DNA of 64,000 nt, taken from NCBI GenBank assembly GCA_018389105.1, contig JACATO010002451.1, forward strand, positions 2,008,501 through 2,072,500. Reading direction: 5' to 3'. A program made the position numbers and the translations under genes. A model generated the notes under the pieces. The model had not been told where the DNA came from. It saw nothing but the letters and a program-made list of their open reading frames with translations, and searched no databases. Position 1 is the first letter of the stretch, and every line of letters starts with the position of its first letter. The DNA comes from Nautilus pompilius. Lineage: Eukaryota; Mollusca; Cephalopoda; Nautilida; Nautilidae. Of this stretch, positions 36,890 through 47,818 are shown in pieces.

Positions 36890-38300
36890 AATATAAACAG
36901 TTGTTTGCGGTCAGTTATGATAAAACGTTTTTTGACTAAGTTTAAAAAAGAAAACGAAATATTTCCAAACAAAACAAATTTTCAAAGGTTTATTTTAAGT
37001 TTATTAAATGAATAAATTACAATTTATAGATTAAATTAAACCTCTAGATAATGTAGATTTATATTTCATTTAAAAAGTTTAGTTTTAGAAAAAAAGATTC
37101 ACCATTATAAAGAATTAATAAAAATGGGAAGAAATCGTAACTGTAATTTAAAAATGTATTTGTTTACCACTGTTATTTCTGTCTCGCTTTCATGCATTGT
37201 AACACTCCTGTTTATTCTCCACATCAGTTATCACCAGAGCGATTGGTTTAGCATTTTCCAAATCTATAATAACAAGCAACTTAAAGATACAGTAAAATGA
37301 TTTTTTTTTTTAAAAAAATCAACTAAAAGTAAAATAAACCAATTAATACTCCGAACCATATAATTTCATACAAGGATTTTTAACATATATTATTTAAACA
37401 AATAGCCAAATTTGAAAACAATCAGCTAAAGCTGTTCATAGATTCAGCAAAGTTTCTATCTAATTTACCAATTAAATGAGTGTGTGTGTATAAGTTTAAC
37501 TTCAGTTTGAATGTAATTTTACGAGTATCTTCTAGTTTAAAGGGATCACATTTTTTTAAAACGAGATAGTTCAAATTTAATGAGCGGAGATTTCAATTTA
37601 GATAATCACAGAATTTTGAATATTAATAAACCTTTTAATTCTAATGATGATGTTAACATAACCTAGTAGGTAGTGTAGTACAAAAAATAGGCCTATTTTG
37701 AATGAAATTAGATTCTGACAGTAATTACGCTATTAATTTAAATGTTTTTTTTAATTTTTGACAAAGACTATAATAGTATTTCTAATACTGGAATCGATGC
37801 AACATATTATAATAAAAATTAATTAATAAGTGAAAATAAAAGCAAGATGGATCACATACTAAATAATGCACATAAAAATTAGGAATAACATTACTATCTT
37901 TAAACAGGTATTTAAAGTTTTTATGTAAAAAGCAGCCCGCTATTTTTAATTAAAATTGTTAATGCAAAATTAAAAGCTTTTACCGATACAAAAAATTAAA
38001 GAATGAATATTTTCATAGAATAAATCATTCATACCAAAGAAATTTCTTCTCAACAGACATGGGAATCTTCGCAGATCCATTTTTTCCAGAAAGATTATAC
38101 ACCTGTACTTGTTTCCAAGTTACGAAAATCTTTAGTCGTACTACGATTACGGATTACAAAGAAAAAGACAAACCAGCAATCTTCGAATTTTACAATCAAA
38201 CAAAATTTAGAGTGGATCCTTTGATTTAGTTGGTCCCAGGGTGGAATTGGATCGGAGCTGGGTTCCGGGAGTGAAAAAAAAAAGTTAATTACAATGGGAA
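36890..38300 (+). repeat. AT-rich dispersed repeat family, copy A (coding-derived)
   Basis: This segment aligns collinearly with 56890-58041. Shared landmarks are the block around TTATTTCTGTCTCGCTTTCA (37166-37185), TATCTTCTAGTTTAAA near 37528, and a run near 37920 containing AAAAAGCAG. Short protein-like pieces remain: VISVSLSCIVTLLFILHISY (membrane-like) and SGDFNLDNHRILNINKPF. The latter resembles the xDFNLNNHRIxNLxxP pattern of structural-type proteins in some viral-like elements (low confidence). Copies A and B are strongly diverged, so the insertions are old. Confidence 0.55.
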
Positions 38301-38439
38301 ATAACCCCGACCAACATCACGTCACTGTTTTTCGTAGTATTTTCGTTTTTTTTTGGCGTGTTCTCCTTCATTATTACAAAATTTTTCGAACTATTAGCAT
38401 CGTTAATATCTATATTATCTAACTATTACTATTTTATAT

Positions 38440-38700
38440 TTATAATATCATCAGTAAAATGAAAAAAAAGAGAGATTAGACTATAATTAAAATCAATGAG
38501 GGTGCAGAAGAGGTAGAAATATCTGTGACTGTGAGTGAACATAATGATAAAGAACTAATGCTGATTCTACATCAGTACGGTCGGTATCTTTCATTTAAAA
38601 TGAATGGCCTCAATATTGGACAGATTTTCAGGCTAAATATTATTAGGGAGAATACTAATGGCTAAAAGTCTAAAAGTAGGATGTTCAGCATACAAACTTT
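38440..38700 (+). pseudogene. Unidentified coding relic
   Basis: About 57 codons are open and protein-like (IKINEGAEEVEISVTVSE, YGRYLSFKMNGLNIGQIF) between stops. No family recognised. It may be the 3' continuation of the AT-rich family copy A or the 5' part of the hAT relic that follows. Confidence 0.25.
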
Positions 38701-38839
38701 GAGGTAGGTGAATATCTCCGTGACGCCAGGTTATCGAAAGAATGGACAGATACTTTTGTTTCATCTTTAGCCTCTATAAAGATTTTAAAAAAAACAGGGC
38801 AATGAAGAAAAAGATAGGGTAAACTGAGGTCTGCCACGG

Positions 38840-40330
38840 ACATACTCTAGCTTGTTAAATTCAACAGCAGGCAGGCAGGTGTGTTCGAAAATTTTGTCGA
38901 CAATGAATGAAAACACATTAGTAACACTAATAAAGTATTCCAAACTGCTTATTTATCTGAAAACAAATGGGCCTTTTTCGATTTTTCCGACCCGATTTAT
39001 TTGCAGGGAACAAAAAGGTAACTCTATGGGCAAAAATTTGCAAACAAGAAAATTTGGTGCTGATATGTGCGGGTTTATTGGAGATGAAATGGGGGGGAAG
39101 TTTCTGAAAATATTGTATAGAACAATCTAAAAATTGGTTTCAGTAGATGAATGCATCATCATCATGGGTAATCTTTCTGTCGTAACTGTTTATATTAGAG
39201 TCTGTTTTGGGGATTCTGATGATGCAAGAGAAAAAACTTCTTATAGGTCTCATTGTAATGGGGAACGACTCTCCAGTGAGTAGTGTAACAGTTGCTATTT
39301 TAAAATGCCTACTTAAATATTTTCTGGAAGAATGTTTCAATCAGAATTTTATAGCTTCCACCTCAGATGGTTCTTTAGTTAATATAAAGTATCAGGCGTA
39401 AATAACCTTAAAACCTTTTGTGATGAATTGTATTCTCTGTGTCGTGCTTCACACAGAAATTCACGGTTGAACTAATGGCTAATTTTACAACACCTGGACG
39501 AGTACTGGAAACAAGATGGATTTTATCTTGTAAACGTACAGTTTCAGCAACATGAACGCCTTTTATTCCATCGCAGCACATTTCGATACAGCTGCAAAAG
39601 ATGCAAATTGAGATAGTAAAGAAAAAGCTGCATAATGCCCGGCTTCGTTTAAGATCGATGTATGATATTCGTTAAAAACCTTCCTTTGATAAAATCTTCT
39701 TTGTCAGAAATTGGTTATCTCTCTTTGCAGTTACAAAGCGAATCAATGATTCTGCCAAAAGGTAGCACTTTATTTAATCATAGAATCAAAGGTTTTAATG
39801 TATTGGCTGGTGGAAATGAAGATGAGCGCGACCAATTTCATCTACAGCTGAAGAACATTTATATTTAGAGGAAATATCTCTATGTGGGAAAGAACAATGT
39901 TTAAATCAACAGGAAACAGTTTTTCGTAGTCTAAGTAACAACCTAATGTCAAGATTTGTCAATACTGGTGATGGGGAATTAGTAAAGTGTTCGGAGTTTT
40001 TTCTCTTATACTGGACCGACACAATTGATGTTCTGTAAGGTGGGTACAAACGGTGCGCCAAAGGTTTAGCGTCACAAAGAAGGAAACTACACAAGGCTAA
40101 ACTAAAAAGGAAATGGTCAGCCTAATGGAAGCCCTCAATACAGTAAACTATCCACAGCTGAATGTGAGCACGGATTGAGTAGGATGAACGTCATACGTTC
40201 ATCTAATCGAAACAAGCTTCAGATTCCCGGGTCAGGGGTCTACTTTTCGCAACTACACATGGATCACCTGTGCACGTGCCCGACCTCATCCAATAGGTAG
40301 AACAATGGCTGAGGTGAGGTCGTAGAATTG
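38840..40330 (+). pseudogene. hAT-type transposase relic (ZNF862/KIAA1586-like)
   Basis: Plus-strand fragments in several frames follow the order expected for the long hAT transposases annotated as ZNF862- or KIAA1586-like. They include FICREQKGNSMG near 38995 and the diagnostic IGYLSLQLQSESMILPKG at 39704-39757, which matches the LSxxLQSRxxxLxxA helix found before the C-terminal dimerisation region. Further decayed sequence runs to about 40330. At least five stops or frameshifts. No terminal repeats identified, so the true element borders are unknown. Confidence 0.6.
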
Positions 40331-40883
40331 CGGGTCATACTGTACGCTGCGACCATGAATAGGAACAACCCGAAAATCCAAGCAAATATCATTTATGGAA
40401 ACTTATATAATTATTTTTAATTTAATTTTTAATATAATTTAAGTTATTCCTTCTTTCATCTATAACCCCAATGGGAGAGCTCCGTCCTCAAACCACAAGC
40501 TCAGTACAGGGACAACAACATACTCACTTCCAACCCTAATTGTTTCATACGCGTGACCAAGCGACAGATCAGTAACTGGACTCGTTATGCAGATCACAAT
40601 ATTTCCTAACCTCGGTGCTGTTACTGAAGAACTCGTTAAAACCACATAGGCAAGTCAGTGCTACGGCTTCAGAAATTAGCTCTTTTTATCTTAGGAGCAA
40701 GTGAGGTTTTAATGAGAACTTGGAAGCCAGCAATAAATGGGCAAAAATCGCCAGGTAGACGATAGTTGTGCTACCTGCATATGGAGGACCGATGGTCATA
40801 GCATTTTCCGAAACCAATCAGTGACGAATTGTGTCTGCATAGAGAAATATGAAACGACTGAAGACAACACTAACATTTTATCC
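40331..40883. other. Spacer between two hAT relics
   Basis: No feature supported; a minus-strand open frame of 61 codons at 40460-40645 has no recognisable motif. Confidence 0.4.
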
Positions 40884-42942
40884 CAGTGATTCCCAAACTG
40901 GAGGGCGTGCCCCTCTGGGGATGCCTGCGGGACTAGGCAGGGCGTGAGGACAAGAGGAAAAAAAAAAAACAATTTTTAATCGCCGATGACTAAAATATTT
41001 CAAAGTAGTCGTCGAAAATTCTTGCTATATCCTCGAAGGCGGTCTGTCCCGACGTTGGAGAAGTGAGGCCAAGCGTCTTCAAGTGGATCCAAGGCTTAAA
41101 TCTTACTGTTGATCTTTAAAAGGAGGCGATAGGATAGCGGCGTGTCAATGGGCTTACGTAATAGTACCGCGATACTATCTTGATGCAAGAAGCTGACGTA
41201 ATTGGGAGCAATTTCGCGAGTCATTCAGGTCTGTAGACACAACAGTTTCAAACAGTGGAGTCTGTTGTTGTTGTTTTTTATAAAATTAAGTAATTATATA
41301 TATAATTTGTTTTGTCTAGCTTGACGTTCTGTTTTATCGATATCTACAACAAAGAAAATGAAGTATAATGAAGTGTACATCAAGTTTGGCTTCACCGTCA
41401 TGTCATGCAGTTCTCAGCAACGATACCTTGTGACCTGATCGTCTGAAACGACATTTTAACACAAACGACAAGAAATTGAGAGAAAAACAAAAATATTTCT
41501 TGCTGCTGAACTTCAATGCTTGAAACGCATGAATCTGGACACCACAGGGGCTTTTCTTAGGATCCACCAATTTGGCAGTAAGCATTTTACGAGCTCTCAC
41601 TACCCATAGCCAAAGCAAAGAAAGCTAACACAATTGGAGGGATTCTTGCAAAACCATGATACTTGTTTAGTATGGTGAATGTTGTGTTTGGTTCCGAAAG
41701 CCAGGAAAAGTTATCAAAAATTTCAATCTCTGATATCACTGAAGTGTCGCATGGACGAACTTGCAGAAGACATAAAGAGACAAATTTTGAAAAAAAGTAA
41801 AAGCATCGATTTTATTTTCAATTCAGTGCGACGATACCACCAATGAAACTCAATGCGTCATTTGCTCGTTTATTCTCTATTTGTGAATGATGGAGCTGCG
41901 AAAAGAGAAATGAGATTCTCAAAAGCAAGACCACATCAAAGGCTTGCGACGTTTTGGCAACAGTTTCTGAATCTTTTCAAGAAAATGGTCTTTCTTGGGA
42001 AAATCTTGTTCGCGTTTGCACATTCCGTGCCCCCGAAATGCTTGGCTCTTGCTCTGGACTCATGGAATTGGTCACAGTCAAAAAACCAGCTATACTAAGG
42101 ACTTACTACATCATCCAGAGACGAAACGTTTCAGCTTTCACTGGCTGACCTTGTGAACATTTCTGAGTTTATCAACAGCCTCGGTTTGAAGCTGCAAGGA
42201 AGAAACGCAAATATCGTTAGCGACTACGACACAGTAAGAGCCTTTATAGAGAAAATTCAACTTTGGAAGAGCCGACTTCAATCTGGGAACTTTTCTTTGT
42301 TCCCTCATCTCAACTAAATCCCAGCTGGAAAAAATCTTGATAAGCTTTACCTGGATCAAAAGAACAAAATCATGTCTCATCTGGATTGTCTGTTGGAAAG
42401 TTCAAGCACTATTTTCCAGATGCTACCTTTAATAATCCTGCTTGGAAATTGGTGCGAAATCCATTCAACTTTGATGCGGATTCGTTGCAAAGAAGCCATC
42501 GAAATGAAGTGAATTCATGAGCAAAGGATAATTTTGAAACCATAAGTTTAGAAGAATTTTGGTAAACACTTTATTTACACAATTTCATAAGAAGTGCTGC
42601 GTTTAATTATTTTATTTTATTCTACTTATCTTTGCGAAGCTGGGTTTTCAGCTGTCATTGTATTTAAGAAAACAAAACAGCACAGTCGCCTGGAAATTGA
42701 GAGTGACTTGTGTTGTGCTCTTGCATCCTTCAAACCTAATTTTTCTGAGCTTATAAGAGAAAAACAATATCATCCCTCTCAACAAAACATTATTTTGTAT
42801 TATTTGACATTAATTTTTGCTAACTTTAAACTTTTAAATAAAATAAGACAATATTAAATGTCTAAATGCTTATTTTTCAATAACTGAACTGTTAAATGTA
42901 TTTCAATAAAAATGGAGGGGACTGGAGGTTTGATAAACACTA
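40884..42942 (+). mobile_element. hAT transposon relic (ZBED5 / GTF2IRD2-like)
   Basis: The left end CAGTGATTCCCAAACTGGAG is the familiar hAT terminal motif of this group. A matching right end (reverse complement TAGTGTTTATCAAACCTCC) sits at about 42942. No clear 8-bp target duplication remains. The transposase relic fills about 41355-42855. Confidence 0.8.
41355..42855 (+). pseudogene. ZBED5-like hAT transposase, decayed
   Basis: Order of pieces: N-terminal KYNEVYIKFGFTVM (BED-finger region, cysteines mostly lost), AEDIKRQILKKSKSIDFIF near 41765, a DGAAKREMRFSKARPHQR segment near 41890, NGLSWENLVRVCTF near 41980, then LADLVNISEFINSLGLKLQG (42143-42202) and FIEKIQLWKSRLQSGNFS. The C-terminal hAT dimerisation motif is STYLCEAGFSAVIVFKKTK (from 42621), matching the family's TTYLCEAGFSAL. 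Frames change repeatedly and the catalytic core is deleted or scrambled. A dead relic, near normal length. Confidence 0.88.
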
Positions 42943-42972
42943 AAAAGGAGGGCAACATCTCAAAAAGATTGT

Positions 42973-42995
42973 ATTATATATATATATATATATAG
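42973..42995. repeat. (TA)n tract
   Basis: Pure AT dinucleotide run just beyond the hAT element. Confidence 0.9.
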
Positions 42996-43092
42996 TATAT
43001 CTACATCTAAGTAATCCGATGTATTCAGGCGAGTTTTGTTTACAAATTTTATATTTAAATCGATGTAAACGTGTGTAAATGTTACGTCGTTA

Positions 43093-43845
43093 CAAAAGTT
43101 TTGTCGTTTTTTATATTATGTTAATTTGTGGTTCATTTCTTGCATGACTGTGAAGTTGTATGTAGATAGGTTATATGTAGTTTTGTAGCGTGTGCTTTGG
43201 CATATACTATTCAAAACGTACCTTTTTAAAATCATAAAATAGATATTTGTTTCAGGGTTCTGAGTGAAGGATGGAGAGAAACGTTTTTCGTGCTATTTTT
43301 CTTCACGAGTTCAAACCAGGCCACAAAAGGAGGGAAGCAATTCGCAACATTAAGCAAGCATGAGGCAAGGACACAGCTAATGAGCGCACAGTACAACGAT
43401 GGTTTGTAATGCTTCGATCAGGAGATGTGAGCCTCGAAGATAAGGAACGTAGCGGACGTCCTTCCAGCTAAAAGTTACTGTCGTGAATTAAACGTTGTTC
43501 ATAAGAGACTCTCCCAACGACAGCCGGCATTGGTGAGTCGAAAAGGCTCAAACCTGCACCACGACAATGCTCGTCCTTCTGTTTCAGAAGTGACTCTGCA
43601 GAAACTGAACACGGTGGGGTGCGAAGTTCTCCCTCACCCAGCCTATTCACCAGACCTTTCTCCCACAGACTACCACCTTTTCAAACACCCCGACAGCTTC
43701 CTCTGTATGAAATCCTTCTCCAACCAAGAAACCATTGAAACTGCCTTCCAACAGTTTATCGATTGTAATGGAAATTTCTTTTATTAATAAACTTCACGTT
43801 CAAAAACATTCTCATTGTTGCGGAAATAAACCGACAAAACGTTTG
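43093..43845 (+). mobile_element. Mariner element, internally deleted
   Basis: Ends CAAAAGTTTTGTCG and CGACAAAACGTTTG form inverted repeats flanked by TA (43091-43092 and 43846-43847). Length 753 bp against about 1.25-1.3 kb for the family: the middle of the transposase is missing. The 5' leader is clearly the same subfamily as the copy at 58044-59091, sharing for example TTGTAGCG(T/C)GTGCTTTGG and ATATTTGTTTCA. Confidence 0.92.
43271..43790 (+). pseudogene. Mariner transposase, N- and C-terminal parts only
   Basis: The start at ATG 43271 gives MERNVFRAIFLHEFK and, after one stop, the second part of the N-terminal HTH region (RTVQRWFVMLRSGD, EDKERSGRPSS). The sequence then jumps directly to the C-terminal catalytic half: NLHHDNARPSVSE (second D kept), EVLPHPAYSPDLSPTDYHLF (third D kept) and FLCMKSFSNQETIE. 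The first catalytic aspartate and the whole centre are deleted. The closest family style is the Hsmar1/SETMAR-type cecropia mariners. Confidence 0.93.
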
Positions 43846-43899
43846 TAACTTTCTAATATATTTGTATTATAGATTCGAAAATTACTCCAAGATCTTCTG

Positions 43900-45100
43900 T
43901 ATTTTTTTTTTAAATATGGCCCCCATTTGACCTTTAGGTTCACAAAATATCTTGTCCACTTAAGGGTTAAGTGAGTATTTCATTAATTGTAGCTTGCGTT
44001 TTATTTTTTTATTTTATCACCAGCCCTCAAATACGTATCGTTCGCACTGATATTAAAATTTAAAGCATAAACAAAAAGAGAGAGAGAGAGATTTACAGTG
44101 AAGCGCTAAGAATGGTCAGGTCCCAATTCGGGTTTGCGAATAATCACACTCTTGGGGTGAATTAAATGTCGCACTTTACTGTAGTGGGTGCACACCTTGT
44201 CGAGGGTGTCACCAACCAGTTATTTTCTCTGCTTTGGTGTGAACACCCGATATCCACTGGCATATATATGTTTCCCACATCGTGTCACAGTGACCTAGCT
44301 ATTTTAATAATTTTGCGACCCTGTTCAACTTTAGCATGTTTATCAAGTGTAAATACGAAATACTTCCTGTCGTTTTGTCCCCCCCCCCACCACAGTTCAA
44401 GTGGACTCTTCCGCTGTTCTTTCACATAAACTCGAACTGAGTTGTTTACCCGCTCCCCGACCATTTAACGACCAGAATAACCTGGCGCAATAATTTAGTA
44501 GGTAAGTTTCTCATTTGTGGTTCTCTTATAGTAAATAGTCTGTTTATGAAGGCGACACTTTTATGGAAAAAACCTATAATTAATAGTATTCATTAGGGTG
44601 AGCACGCAACTTCTGTAAAATGTTGGTTGTTTACAAGCTCCTGAATTGCGAAGTGGATTACTGTTATGGTTATTTTAAGCTCTATTTACTGTTCGTCGCA
44701 GTTAAGATATCATTGGTGTACGGTTAATAAAGATAAACGAAAGGCAGAATGATTTATTCACAACCAAATAATAAAAAATCAACGCACAAATAGGTCGACA
44801 CTTTAATATTTAGTATGCTTGCCTTTAGCCTTGAAAACGGCATCAACTTTGATGGTTCGCTGATGTTATTCCATGATTCCTGTGTAACCTCCCAGGGATG
44901 TTTTGATGGTGCTGAAGCAAATTTCTCTTTTTTATTTTTTGAGTATAGTTCATAGTTTTTTTATTCACATAGCGTCTGGTAACTGAGAGGATAAATCCAT
45001 AGTTTTCAACACATCTCGGTTATCTTTACTATTAAAATAGTTCATGCATAGGCGGATTCGTGTTTCGAAATTATCTTGTGGAAACAAATTTTCACTTACC
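43900..45100. other. No gene recognised
   Basis: A short (GA)n near 44080-44091 and a poly-C run near 44382. A plus frame at 44166-44429 has no motifs. Nothing assigned. Confidence 0.5.
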
Positions 45101-45762
45101 AAACGTAGGTTTAGGCGATCGGGAAAGTCTCTGCATTACATCGCAATAGCGACCTGGACATAAAAAGTCACTTTCCCTTTCGAAAGCTTCAAACTGGCCG
45201 CTGGCTGGCAGACCTGCAGGAGACTGTTTGAGTGTATCCCCCTTACGCAGTATTTCCATGATTAATAGAGAGAGTCAAATATACCTGCCTCAATCCGAGC
45301 AGGTCTGGTCTACATGAGGACCTTTTTCGTGACTTTGCTTTGCCTATTCGTTAATCTTAGTGATTAGTTCATAGTAGTAGTTTTTAAAAGATAATAGGTC
45401 TTTTTTTTTTAATCATCTCGAACATCCTTTTAACTGCCGGGTGACGACCTTAGCTCTGCGATGAGAAGTGGCAGAACCCTTTATTCAGATTACACTATTA
45501 AGCTATTGTCGTTAGACGCCGGATAATAGTATCCAGACCTCTGATACAACTCCAGAACAAGGGCCATCCATCTTAGAAACTCGTCATTACTCGTGTCCGA
45601 AATGCATGTACTTATTCAATACTTATTGATCCTTTACACAGCTCAGCATCTATGTTTCTAGTTTACTTTCTACACTCTCCACAGGAGTGCGCGAGCACGA
45701 GACGAACCACTGGCATTCTCTTTACAATACTGTGCTGCTTGTTCTAAGCTATCCTTAATATT
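45101..45762 (-). repeat. Interspersed repeat, left arm of a 9-kb-spaced inverted pair
   Basis: Almost the whole segment matches 54101-54775 in reverse complement. Shared runs include AACTCGTCATTACTCGT(G/C), CTTTCGAAAGCTTCAAACTG, and CAGACCTGCAGGAGACTGTT. Similarity stops abruptly at AAACGTAG on one side and at ATCCTTAATA on the other. Mismatches and small indels suggest two separate old insertions of one element. The left copy is continuous with the minus-strand coding relic at 46180-47313, so it may be the 3' part of a longer element. Confidence 0.9.
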
Positions 45763-46179
45763 GGAAGGTGTAAACGTCGTAGTAGTTTAGGTCAGTCATT
45801 AAATGATTCCTGACCCAGGTTCTAATTTGCACAGACCTTGCGTCCTTTCTGATAGCGCGAGTCTTGGCTCTAATTCTAGCACCTCCTGCCATTTCTCTCT
45901 TATTCCATAACTGTATTTTCAGGCTTAAATCATGCTAATTCAGGTTGTCCGAAACAGTGGTTAAATTCTAATTATTCCTTGACTTCCCTCAAGGTGTTCT
46001 TGATCTTCCAGTAATCTGTGCTAATCTGCTTCTGTTTTTTAAATAGACAACCCACCATCCAGTAAAGTCGGTCAGCCTCTTCCTGATGCGTTCTTAAGTC
46101 GGTCTTGAAGCCTTACGTCCACTCCACGCATTGTAACTAGTTCGGTATCGTGTTGTTCAACTTACAGCTGCCTCGGGCC

Positions 46180-47313
46180 TTTCGCCCTTACCTTATTATT
46201 AAAGCTAATTTTAACTGTAAATTGGTCCCGTCTGCAGAGAGTCTCTCGAACTAGATAGTACTAGGTTTAGAGCTATCATTCACTCTTTATCTGCCTACTG
46301 AGCTACGAACACAACGTTTGCAGCTGCTTTGGTGTAGATTTCCCCTATGATTGGGATGGGTCTGCTCTGAGATCCAATCAAAGTCACTTAACACATATGT
46401 TATCTTTAGGGTGAGACACTGACTCATCTCCTCCGAATATTGAGGCGGTGATCAGCAGTCTCAGTTATTTTCATAACCATTCTGTACTCTCTCGGAAGCA
46501 GCGCTGGTACTTTGTCGGGCGCTTGGGGAGGTAGTCCACGCACCTTCACCTATACAAGTAGGTTCGGACCATATTGGGTCGCTTAATCTCTTTGGCAAAC
46601 GATTTAAATAAATCCGCCTGGTTTGGTCAATACTGCATGTAGCAAGTTTCTTTTCCCCGTAGCGACAATTTCCTTCGCAATGCTGACAGTAGTAACTCCC
46701 CTTTCTTTGCCGTAGTTTGAAAATGCAATCTTTGGGGGGGGCTGGTCTTGCCGCTTAGACTTCCGAAATAATCGGTCCCGCTATGCGAATTGGCTTGCTG
46801 GTATCCTCGCAGTGTCCTGATTCAACAAGGAACCCTCCACCGTCATCTCTGATTCCGAAAAGGGCCATGTTGCTACCAACATTTGTTCTCAATATTTCAT
46901 GAAGCTGGAAAATCCGTCATCAAGATCCCCATCATCCGATTTGGAAGTAACCACGAATGCGGAACAATTGTTTCTGCACTTTAGTACAAGTAGGTGCAAA
47001 CCCTGAGTCCGCCACTGTACACCTTTCGGCCGATTATGCCATTTCATTCAGATATTCCTTTGATATCGAACTCCCTTGCAATGATCTTATCCGTTTGGGT
47101 AGGGGTATTTCGTCTCACATAAAAGAAGCACTCATCTTCTTCAGCAGCAGGTTCTTCCAAAGGATTCTCCGCTTGGCCCAAGGAAAGCTCAGATTCTTTC
47201 GACGAGTGGGCGGACACGGATGTTTCACTTTCTTCAGCTGCTAGCAGTAATATTAAGATCCTATTTAACTTGGCTAACTCCTTTTTATACTGACAGCGAA
47301 AACTAGCTCCCAA
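46180..47313 (-). pseudogene. Unidentified coding relic, GC-richer, with a Cys cluster
   Basis: An 89-codon open frame (47044-47313) reads QYKKELAKLNRILILLLAAE followed by an acidic, serine-rich stretch. Downstream, a frame from about 46885 to 46470 has only one stop in roughly 140 codons: MALFGIRDDGGGFLVESGH, then a cysteine cluster YYCQHCEGNCRYGEKKLATC (C-x2-C-x3-C). A run of eight G at 46734-46741 may hide a slip. Base composition is clearly higher in GC than the surroundings. The pieces look like a protein of a mobile element whose 3' end is the repeat at 45101-45762. I do not recognise the family. Confidence 0.4.
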
Positions 47314-47661
47314 TTATGATTGTCGCCGTTTCTCTCGCCCATAAGACTATTGTAGATAAGCCACCTTCTCGGTAAAAAATGGAGAAACAGCTCGCTTTAC
47401 GTCAAGCAGTGCCCTTCCTGATACCTGAAAGCTCCCAAACTATGGTTTGACTCTACAGCTCTTATTACTTTCTGGTACTTCGTACAGTCTTACTTTGCGG
47501 GTTGTGTTTCCCTCTGATAATTTATCTGGTATCTAAAGATCTGCGAGGATGAAAACTCATCTTGACTTTAGTCAAAAGATGTAGGAAACGGTCACCCCGA
47601 TAAATGTAGAACAACTAACTATTTATTTTATAAAAGGCTGCACTTCACGTTGTTGAGTGTG

Positions 47662-47671
47662 TATATATAAA
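47662..47671 (+). promoter_or_regulatory. TATA-like box upstream of the methyltransferase
   Basis: TATATATAAA lies about 155 bp before the start codon. A second TATA-like site (TATATACC near 47749) with an initiator-like TCATTCAG about 38 bp downstream would give a shorter leader. Which is used cannot be told from sequence. Confidence 0.3.
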
Positions 47672-47818
47672 AGTAAACCAATGTCACGGAGTTTATCTGG
47701 ATAATTACAGCTTCATTACTTCTGTTTAAACACGCCTGAGCTACTATCTATATACCGGAGCTCTAATTAGAATACTTTCGCTCTATCTCATTCAGACACC
47801 GGCAGTTCTCCAAGCAAT

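Noticed and set aside
41403..42380. Minus-strand frames of 71-80 codons within the ZBED5-like element
   Set aside because: Shadows of the plus-strand hAT transposase relic.
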